From contig JAJYXX010000362.1 in the NCBI GenBank assembly GCA_021801545.1, positions 1 to 5,453 on the forward strand: a DNA stretch of 5,453 nt, in the 5' to 3' direction. The DNA comes from Chloroflexota bacterium (GTDB lineage Bacteria; Chloroflexota; Limnocylindria; Limnocylindrales; CSP1-4). This document shows, one piece after another, positions 1 to 4,399 of the stretch. Below the pieces are notes generated by a model that searched no databases, was not told the DNA's origin, and was given only the letters and a program-made list of their open reading frames with translations. The translations under genes and the position numbers were made by a program. Within the stretch, counting starts at the first letter, position 1. The number at the start of each line of letters is the position of its first letter.

Positions 1-126
1 GCCCTGGCACCGCAGGGCGTCACGCTGCTGCGACGGCACGGGCTGCGCGCCCGCCGGCTCGAAGATGGCTTCCCGGAGTGGCGGTTCGCCGGCCTACCCG
101 TCGCTGTCGGGCCTTCGCCGATCTAG
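1..126 (+). CDS. Rhodanese-like domain protein, C-terminal fragment (5' end outside window)
   Basis: Frame 1 is open from the window edge to TAG at 124-126 and gives the last 41 residues. The stretch RLEDGFPEWRFAGLPV is the typical end of a rhodanese (sulfurtransferase-like) domain, where a final helix is followed by a G-x-PxW-x-xxGLPV segment. The catalytic loop, where the active-site cysteine would sit, lies upstream of the window, so catalytic competence cannot be judged. Rhodanese domains with this kind of ending occur alone and fused behind an ArsR-type winged helix; which applies here cannot be seen. The gene converges on the 86-aa minus-strand gene, and the two stop codons overlap in the tetranucleotide CTAG (123-126). 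The family call rests only on this C-terminal signature. Confidence 0.7.
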   Translation, partial: ALAPQGVTLLRRHGLRARRLEDGFPEWRFAGLPVAVGPSPI

Positions 127-383
127 CTGATAGCCACCGGCGTGATCCGGAGGCCGGCACGTTGGTATGCGGGATCGAGGTCGTCGGAGAAGATCCAACT
201 GCCGGTGTCCGGATCGATCGGCTGGAAGCCGCGGATCTCGCTCGCGCCGCCGGAGGTCGCCTTCCAATCCGGCCATACCGTCCGGAACTCGAATCCCCCG
301 GCTCGGATCAGGAGGTTCGCCGGTCGAATCTCGGTCTCCTTGCCCTCCGCCGTCCGACCGAAGAGAACTCGAATGATGTCCAT
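123..383 (-). CDS. Small hypothetical protein (86 aa)
   Basis: I do not recognise this family. The ATG at 383 is chosen over an upstream in-frame start because an AGGAGAGG Shine-Dalgarno sequence sits about five bases before it, and because codon use turns clearly GC3-rich from here on. The protein begins MDIIRVLFGR and ends RAGLRITPVAIS. It is acidic in its second half (GSWIFSDDLDPAY) and has two tryptophans in a WPDW segment near residues 37-40. No signal peptide, membrane segment or known motif is visible. It looks like a compact soluble protein, perhaps a small beta-rich domain, but that is a guess. It stands alone on its strand and ends tail-to-tail with the rhodanese gene. Codon use and the ribosome binding site support it as a real gene; its function is unknown. 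Confidence 0.6.
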   Translation of the reverse strand: MDIIRVLFGRTAEGKETEIRPANLLIRAGGFEFRTVWPDWKATSGGASEIRGFQPIDPDTGSWIFSDDLDPAYQRAGLRITPVAIS

Positions 384-711
384 CGCCCCTCTCCTGCCTG
401 AGGCGGATTGACGCTTGCGGGAGACCGGCACCTAGACTCGCCCGGCGGCGTCGGGCCGGATAGCTCGCGCGGATGCGCGGCCTTTCTGGGCGGGGTGTCG
501 CGACCGGTGCCCAGCGCACTCGTGTCGTTGGTTCCTTCAGCCGAATGGAAGGTTCGAACGACAGAGGGCGACGCCCGTGCCGTCGCAGCCGACGGGTGAT
601 CGAGCCGCGTCGCGCTGCGGTACCGCGGCAAGCTGAGGAGGTTGTTCTCGGTCGTCGAGTCGGCGATCGTCCGACTTGTACGGGCGTAGGTCGACGGCCG
701 GATCTGCCTTC
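384..711. other. About 330 bp without a supportable gene
   Basis: Open frames exist on both strands, but none has a ribosome binding site, typical codon use or a recognisable protein motif. The first bases upstream of 383 must hold the promoter of the 86-aa gene, but no clear -35/-10 pair is visible. A GGTTCGAAC at about 550 resembles a tRNA T-loop, but its flanks do not pair and no acceptor stem is present. I see no terminator, tRNA or repeat array here. Confidence 0.5.
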
Positions 712-1108
712 CTAGCGCAGCGCGTCAATCGATGCGGTCGCGACGACCCCTTCGACGCTGCGCGCCAGTTCCGCGTCCAGGGTTACGAACGCGTCTGCCT
801 GCAGCTGAGTGAGTGCAACGTACTCGGCGTTGTAGGTCGAGGCCCATCCCACCTGATCCGCCAGGTCCCAGGCCCGACGCCGGAGCACGGCGTCGCCGAG
901 GAGCCTGATCGGCATCCGCCCGATGCGGGTGAGGCGGTCGTGCGCGACGTCGGCCGGGATCTCGCCCCGCTGGACGGCCTCGTGCAGAGCCGACAGCGTT
1001 TGGGAACGAAGGAGCGTCGGTGCGAGGAGCTCGGTGCGCGCCTGGGACCTCGACCCCCGCGCTCGCCAGGTGGAGGACGGCGCTGGCGTCGACGACGAAC
1101 CTAGTCAT
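712..1108 (-). pseudogene. vapC: VapC-like PIN-domain toxin, disrupted by a one-base frameshift
   Basis: From ATG 1108 the frame reads MTRFVVDASAVLHLASAG, the first strand of a PIN domain with its first metal-binding aspartate (D7). After about residue 21 this frame turns into arginine/proline-rich nonsense. The -1 frame picks up at 1032 with ELLAPTLLRSQTLSALHEAV and runs cleanly to TAG at 712, including TYNAEYVALT and AFVTLDAELARSV, the third and fourth acidic regions of VapC-type PIN nucleases. The total is 397 nt, one base over 132 codons. Removing one C from the CCC run (GGG on plus, 1044-1046) would restore a 131-aa protein of normal VapC length. The usual Asp in 'YDA' is Asn here. PIN toxins cleave RNA and are normally preceded by an antitoxin gene; none is visible upstream. 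The frameshift may be real decay or a homopolymer sequencing error. Confidence 0.72.
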
Positions 1109-1122
1109 CGGGTACCTCCGAT
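1106..1122 (-). promoter_or_regulatory. Shine-Dalgarno and small hairpin at the vapC start
   Basis: GGAGGT lies five bases before ATG 1108 and fixes the start. The same segment can fold: ATCGG and CCGAT (plus 1107-1111 and 1118-1122) form a 5-bp stem around a six-base loop that holds part of the Shine-Dalgarno sequence, with two bases of the start codon in the stem. The layout resembles the stronger hairpin at the integrase start. Confidence 0.4.
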
Positions 1123-1214
1123 CGGGTGTAGGGGCGTCACAACAGTACCGTTGCGCCCCTCCACGGTCGACACCTGCGGCGCCGCACGGCGCGCAGGAAA
1201 GCTCAGGTACGATC

Positions 1215-1547
1215 ACGCCGCTCGCGGCCTACCAACAAGTCCTCGCAGACCGAGTCTGCTGGCACGTCGTCTTCGTTGTTCCGACCGCTGCCCGCCTCTC
1301 GTGGCTCCGGCGGGTGGCACGGCCCAATCTCGCGGGTCGTGCGTGGGGTGTGGTCCTGGCCGACCTCGAGTCGGCCGGCCTCGACGCACCCGTGGTCTCA
1401 CCGGGCCGCTCCGGTCAAGCCCGCAGTCTTCGCTCCATCCTCGACGATCCTCGGCCACGCCGCACGGCGACGCCCGTCTGCTCCGACGCCTGGATCGAGC
1501 TTCTCGGCTCTGGCGGCGGCGAGGAGCTCGACGAGGTTCTCCGGTGA
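1215..1547 (+). pseudogene. Headless C-terminal fragment, probably of a replication-relaxation-type protein
   Basis: From about 1215 to TGA 1547 the frame has clean high-GC codon use and reads TPLAAYQQVLADR, then WHVVFVVPTAARLSWLRRVA, then a region ending in CSDAWIELLGSGGGEELDEVLR. The order 'AYxxxL ... VxFVVPTxxRxxWLRR' is what I expect near the C-terminus of replication-relaxation family proteins from actinobacterial plasmids and integrative elements. This is a recollection of the family, not a search. No ATG or GTG with a ribosome binding site is present near 1215. Farther upstream the same frame runs antisense through the vapC gene and is not protein-like. The N-terminal winged-helix half is therefore probably missing. 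The fragment overlaps the next gene by GTGA, so the original two-gene order is kept. Alternatively it is a short orphan of another family. Confidence 0.45.
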
Positions 1548-1741
1548 GACGCGAGTCCCTCACGCCGAACGAGCGTGTCATGCGCGCCCGCATGGCCGCC
1601 TACATGCTCCACGCCCGCTACGACCCGCGCGAGACGACCAAGCCCGCCCGCCGCGCCTACTTCACCCGGCTGGCGTATCTGTCCGCAAGGAAGCGACGAG
1701 GGCAGCGGGCGTCGCTCGGTCGGCGAGCCACGGGCTACTAA
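1544..1741 (+). CDS. Small basic protein (65 aa) with TPxERxxRARxAA start
   Basis: The GTG at 1544 overlaps the TGA of the preceding fragment in a GTGA quartet, the usual sign of translational coupling, so I prefer it to the internal ATG at 1580. The protein reads LTPNERVMRARMAAYMLHAR, then DPRETTKPARRAYFTRLAY, and ends in a lysine/arginine-rich tail with stop TAA at 1739-1741. Small actinobacterial proteins with the same beginning and the same 'AYFTRLA' ending exist next to plasmid-type genes. As I remember them they are longer, with a segment like 'AFLxRFExxVDPxG' in between, so this copy may have lost about 25-30 internal residues in frame. The function is unknown; the charge would suit nucleic-acid or membrane-surface contact, which is inference. 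The TAA stop is part of the dyad at 1734-1760. Confidence 0.55.
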   Translation: MRRESLTPNERVMRARMAAYMLHARYDPRETTKPARRAYFTRLAYLSARKRRGQRASLGRRATGY

Positions 1742-1760
1742 ACTGGGAGCTATTAGTAGC
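1734..1760. repeat. Dyad GCTACTAA-N11-TTAGTAGC (left copy, 3' of fic)
   Basis: Two perfect 8-bp inverted arms (1734-1741 and 1753-1760) surround 11 bases that include AACTGGGAG. The core CTACTA-N13-TAGTAG recurs with identical spacing at 3227-3251, where the wider sequence is in inverted orientation (both copies share CTACTA-N11-ATTAGTAGC). The 11-mer TACTAAACTGG at 1736-1746 also recurs inverted at 3198-3208. The dyad may be an operator or a recombinase core site. It is AT-rich compared with its surroundings. Confidence 0.55.
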
Positions 1761-1775
1761 AAATTGGTAGCGCCG

Positions 1776-1807
1776 GAGGCCAAGCCTCAGCGCCAAGCCG
1801 CTTGGCG
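1776..1807 (-). terminator. Two tandem hairpins downstream of fic, possible terminator
   Basis: Starting 20 bp past the fic stop, CGCCAAG and CTTGGCG (1791-1797 and 1801-1807) form a 7-bp stem with a 3-base loop. A second hairpin, GAGGC and GCCTC around CAA, sits at 1776-1788. No uridine run follows either hairpin in the fic direction, so intrinsic termination is only plausible. The hairpins could instead protect the 3' end of the mRNA. Confidence 0.35.
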
Positions 1808-1827
1808 GTGGCAGCTTCGGCAACCCG

Positions 1828-3165
1828 TCAGCCACCAGCGAGCCGCTCGGCGAGGTCAGCTACAGGTCGGAACAGGAACCTCTGCCCCACCGTTCGGCGC
1901 TCGAGCAAGCCGCGTTGCTCGAGATCGAGCAGGTCGGTTCGGGCCGACTGATAAACGACCCCGTGACTCGTCTGGTGTGAGCGGAACGTGTACTCGGCGT
2001 CGGGATGGCGCAGAGCATGACTCAGGAGCGCAATCTGGCGATGGTTGAGGTCGGCCTTGCGCAGAAGCCTCTCCGTCTCGCGGACCTGGCGAGCCTTCCG
2101 AGCAAGGTGGGCGTGGAGCTCGTCGATCGCCCGGCAGATGACCTTCAGCTGATTGAGGACGAAGTAGGTCGTGTCGAGGCCGTCGGTCTCCGTGTAGAGG
2201 AAGGCGCGGCCGTACTGACCCGGCGCCCGGTTGAGGATCGTCGAGATCGACAAGAACTCGGTCAGCCAGTACCCATGTTTGAGCATCGACCAGTAGAAGA
2301 TTGCCCGAGCAGTCCGGCCGTTGCCGTCCTCGAAGGGGTGGTCGTACGCCAGCCAGAAGTGGAGAAGGATCGACCGGATAACCGGGTGAAGGAACCCCTC
2401 CGTCGGCTGGTCGTTCGCGAACGCGCACATTGCCTCCAGCCGCGCCGGTAGCTGCTCCGCGGGCGGGGGCGTGGGGCGGATTTCGCCAGTCGCCCGATCG
2501 AAGACCCGCACGCGCTCTTCGTCGGGGCGCTGGAGCCGGCCGGCGGCGTCCGGGTTATCAAGTGTTCCATCGGTCACGATCCGATGGAGTTGCAGGACGC
2601 GGTCCGGGGTGAGCGGTTCATCCTTCCAGCCCCGGACGGTGTTCATGGCCTGGTAGTTGTTGACGATCATCCGCTCGCTTCGGTCGCGTGGCAGCCGTCC
2701 GGACCGGAGCATCTCCTTGGCGACCGTCCGGCTCGTGCTGGCACCTTCGAGCTGGCTCGACGTGATCGCCTCTTCGATCAGCGAGCTGACCAGGTACCGG
2801 TTCCGCATCTCCGGGCTGGTGACGACCTCGCTGATCGCGATCTCGCCGCTCGCCTGCCGGTCGACCAGATGGGTCATCTCGTAGGCCGGATCCGGCATGC
2901 AGTAGCCGAAGTGGTGGCCCTGGCTGTCCGTGAGCGGGAGTGGATACCAGATGTTGCCGCGGGCAAGCTTGATCCCGAGCCACCACTCCTCCCTGGTCAA
3001 GCCGTCAGGTGGCATCAGCTGGCGGAGTGTGTCCCAGTGGCGATACTTGCCGTCCGCCGTCGGCCGAATGCCGGCCGTGAGGATCGCCGTCAGGCGCTCG
3101 TCGCCGTTGGCGCTTGCCTTGGCGATGAGACTGTCGATCGAGGGTGGGGCGAGGGGCGGTTTCAT
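1828..3165 (-). CDS. Fic family protein AMP-transferase, class II, with C-terminal winged helix
   Basis: This 445-aa protein is a Fic enzyme, which transfers AMP from ATP to a hydroxyl side chain of a target protein in the cytoplasm. The full active-site motif HPFEDGNGRTAR is at residues 276-287: His276 as base, Asp280 for the metal, and the GNGR anion hole. An inhibitory-helix motif of the [S/T]xxxE[G/N] type, SSQLEG, lies at 136-141, before the Fic core, which makes this a class II autoinhibited Fic; Glu140 would occupy the ATP gamma-phosphate site. Residues of about 374-445 (LNHRQIALLSHALRHP through GQRFLFRPV) form a winged-helix domain. ATG 3165 (MKPPLAPP) is chosen because 'MKPP' is a common Fic start; a longer frame would need TTG 3255, which coincides with promoter-like sequence. 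It lies 158 bp downstream of the HTH-nucleotidyltransferase gene on the same strand. The target protein is unknown. It could act as a toxin, a regulator or a host-interaction enzyme. Confidence 0.93.
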   Translation of the reverse strand: MKPPLAPPSIDSLIAKASANGDERLTAILTAGIRPTADGKYRHWDTLRQLMPPDGLTREEWWLGIKLARGNIWYPLPLTDSQGHHFGYCMPDPAYEMTHLVDRQASGEIAISEVVTSPEMRNRYLVSSLIEEAITSSQLEGASTSRTVAKEMLRSGRLPRDRSERMIVNNYQAMNTVRGWKDEPLTPDRVLQLHRIVTDGTLDNPDAAGRLQRPDEERVRVFDRATGEIRPTPPPAEQLPARLEAMCAFANDQPTEGFLHPVIRSILLHFWLAYDHPFEDGNGRTARAIFYWSMLKHGYWLTEFLSISTILNRAPGQYGRAFLYTETDGLDTTYFVLNQLKVICRAIDELHAHLARKARQVRETERLLRKADLNHRQIALLSHALRHPDAEYTFRSHQTSHGVVYQSARTDLLDLEQRGLLERRTVGQRFLFRPVADLAERLAGG

Positions 3166-3189
3166 GCGCTCCAGTACAAGCGGCCTCCT
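3162..3189 (-). promoter_or_regulatory. Strong Shine-Dalgarno with possible 5-codon leader before fic
   Basis: The best Shine-Dalgarno, AGGAGG (3189-3184), is 18 bases from ATG 3165, too far for normal use. A weaker GGAG sits only three bases before the ATG. Four bases after AGGAGG a TTG opens a 5-codon frame (TTG TAC TGG AGC GCA) whose TGA (3164-3162) overlaps the fic ATG. Translation of fic may thus be coupled to a minicistron, or initiation may simply be weak. This is read from spacing alone. Confidence 0.25.
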
Positions 3190-3197
3190 AACGGCTG

Positions 3198-3253
3198 CCA
3201 GTTTAGTACATCGGCCCGGACCTTGGCTACTAATTCGGTGTCCAGTAGTAGGC
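3198..3253 (-). promoter_or_regulatory. Putative fic promoter overlapped by the CTACTA dyad (right copy)
   Basis: On the minus strand, TTGCCT (3255-3250), 17 bases, then TAGTAG (3232-3227) gives a weak -35/-10 pair. It is preceded by an AT-rich AATATTAATT stretch that could act as an UP element. The dyad CTACTA-N13-TAGTAG (3227-3251) spans exactly the spacer and the -10, as an operator would. Closer to fic, TACTAAACTGG (3208-3198) repeats the 11-mer found at 1736-1746. The -10 matches consensus poorly, so the promoter is tentative, while the dyad itself is certain. Confidence 0.4.
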
Positions 3254-3323
3254 AATTAATATTCGCAGTGCCAACCGTCGCGAAGGCGGCCCCGCCACGG
3301 GCGCGAGATCGCCGCCCCAGGGT

Positions 3324-3911
3324 TCAGGCGTAGAGGGCCTCGATCACGGGCAGCGTGGGCCCGGAATCAACCGCGGCCACGAAGCGATCGCCACGCCTCC
3401 GCCGCCGCTCCAGTTCACGCTCGGTGAGGATGGTGTAGCTGACCGGCCGTCCAAGCTCGCCCTCGGCAACCACTACGCGGTCGGTCAGCTCATCGACGTC
3501 CGGGCTGCCGACGATCATCAGGTCGATGGCCGACGCTGGCGTTTCGTCGCCACGAGCGTACGAGCCGTAGATGAACGCGCGCTCGATGCCGCGCAGTCCG
3601 GCCAGGTGGCGCCGGAGGACGTCCGGGGCGGCCACCGTGCGCCGGACGATCGTCCGAACCGCGTCGAAGAGCGGGGAGTCGGCCGCCGCCTGGAAGTACA
3701 CCTGGCGCCCCTCGGTTGACCGGGTCACGAGTCCGGCGTCGACGAGTCGCTCCAGTTCGCGGGCCGTGGTGCCAACCGAGACGCCCAGGGCGCGCGAGAT
3801 GCCTCGCAGATGCGTTCGGCGCTCGGGTCGGTCGAACAGCAGGGCAAGGATCCGCTGGCGAGTTCGAGATCGTCCAAGCAGGACCCGCGCTTCGGTGCTG
3901 TTCTCCAACAT
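3324..3911 (-). CDS. Winged-helix regulator fused to a degenerate minimal nucleotidyltransferase domain
   Basis: This is a 195-aa protein. Residues of about 15-75 are an ArsR/MarR-like winged helix (RQRILALLFDRPERRTHL, then ISRALGVSVGTTARELERL as the recognition part, then LVTRSTEGRQVYF as the wing). Residues of about 98-195 are a minimal nucleotidyltransferase fold, with the GSYARG motif at 116-121 and SAID at 127-130, where the family signature is S-D-x-D. The first metal-binding aspartate is therefore Ala128 and only Asp130 remains. The following strand (PVSYTIL) carries no obvious third acidic residue, so catalysis looks doubtful. The protein may work as a DNA-binding sensor. ATG 3911 is preferred over the upstream TTG at 3947, because that TTG forms part of a -35-like box and a palindrome covers 3911-3928. 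No Shine-Dalgarno precedes the ATG, consistent with leaderless translation. It precedes fic on the same strand and may control it. Confidence 0.82.
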   Translation of the reverse strand: MLENSTEARVLLGRSRTRQRILALLFDRPERRTHLRGISRALGVSVGTTARELERLVDAGLVTRSTEGRQVYFQAAADSPLFDAVRTIVRRTVAAPDVLRRHLAGLRGIERAFIYGSYARGDETPASAIDLMIVGSPDVDELTDRVVVAEGELGRPVSYTILTERELERRRRRGDRFVAAVDSGPTLPVIEALYA

Positions 3912-3947
3912 GAGAACATATGTACTCAGTTTCGAGGACGACTTCAA
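3911..3947 (-). promoter_or_regulatory. Leaderless promoter with overlapping palindromic operator
   Basis: On the minus strand, TTGAAG (3947-3942), 17 bases, then TACATA (3924-3919) makes a plausible sigma-70-type promoter. Counting 7-8 bases on puts the transcription start at the A of ATG 3911, so the message would have no leader. An 18-bp palindrome, TGAGAACATATGTACTCA on plus (3911-3928), has 16 of 18 bases in symmetry and covers the -10 and the start codon. A dimeric winged-helix protein encoded directly downstream is the obvious candidate to bind it, giving autorepression. Confidence 0.5.
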
Positions 3948-3983
3948 GCGTGGAAACCGCGCACGCCTGCTCGCTGGCCAGCT

Positions 3984-4180
3984 ATGGCGGCGACATACTA
4001 TGACGCGACCATAGTGTTGTTGAGGAACAGGGGCGGTTCCGAGCCTTCGGCCTGGCGAAGATCGGCAGCGCGGCGCTCGGCTGGCGGCGACTCGCTCTGG
4101 CGGCCAAGATCGCTTTTCTAGTGCGCGACACGGGTGTCACGTTCGCCGATATCCGAGCGCTGGCCAGAGACGAAGGCTAG
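3984..4180 (+). pseudogene. Possible small gene with a frameshift in a G run
   Basis: From ATG 3984 the frame reads MAATYYDATIVLLRNRG and then loses protein character. The frame beginning at 4037 reads FRAFGLAKIGSAALGW, continues to AKIAFLVRDTGVTFADIRAL and stops at TAG 4180, with good GC3 codon use but no start codon of its own near its beginning. Adding one G to the GGGG run at 4030-4033 would join both into about 65 residues. I do not recognise the protein. The part after 4037 looks genuinely coding; the first part has AT-rich codons and no ribosome binding site, so the join is tentative. It is divergent from the HTH-nucleotidyltransferase gene and could share its operator. Confidence 0.3.
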
Positions 4181-4189
4181 CGGGTTCGA

Positions 4190-4315
4190 ATGACCACGCT
4201 GAGCACACTGGCCGGAGAGATCTTCGGTGGGGACGTGGGTGATGCGGTTGCTCGTTATGCCGACTGGGCGGAGGAACTGTGCTCGGGATTCCCTGTCCCG
4301 CCACCGGCGCCGTGA
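4190..4315 (+). CDS. Possible small ORF (41 aa)
   Basis: This frame starts nine bases after the previous stop and reads MTTLSTLAGEIFGGDVGDAV, then ARYADWAEELCSGFPVPPPAP. Codons are mostly GC-ending and the composition is that of a real acidic helical peptide with a proline-rich tail. No good Shine-Dalgarno is visible and I know no family. Its close spacing to the preceding fragment hints at a two-gene unit. It may also be the remnant of a larger protein. Confidence 0.35.
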   Translation: MTTLSTLAGEIFGGDVGDAVARYADWAEELCSGFPVPPPAP

Positions 4316-4399
4316 GTCGCTCCTCGTCTCGCGTTATCAGTAGCGGGCGGTGTTCGACCGCAACTCTCGAACGACGACACGCACCACCAGGGCCCGCAT

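Noticed and set aside
545..562. tRNA T-loop-like GGTTCGAAC
   Set aside because: Flanking bases do not form a T stem and no anticodon or acceptor arms can be found nearby.
3166..3255. Thirty-residue N-terminal extension of Fic starting at TTG 3255
   Set aside because: The extension is not Fic-like, crosses the dyad and promoter-like region, and the MKPP start at 3165 fits the family.
3256..3323. GC-rich hairpins between the regulator and fic as a terminator
   Set aside because: Several short GC stems can be drawn, but none is followed by a uridine run in the transcript direction.
2584..3333. Long 249-aa plus-strand frame opposite fic
   Set aside because: It lies antisense to the certain Fic gene, its residues mirror the GC-rich codons of that gene, and it has no domain signature or ribosome binding site.
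3997..4015. Dyad ACTATG-N7-CATAGT
   Set aside because: The symmetry is real, but it lies about 90 bp upstream of the regulator start, within a possible ORF, and is short. It is a weaker operator candidate than the palindrome at 3911-3928.
3810..4121. 103-aa plus-strand frame running through the regulator's start region
   Set aside because: Its first half is antisense to the winged-helix coding sequence and its end is out of frame with the coding-like part after 4037. Only the piece from 3984 was considered.
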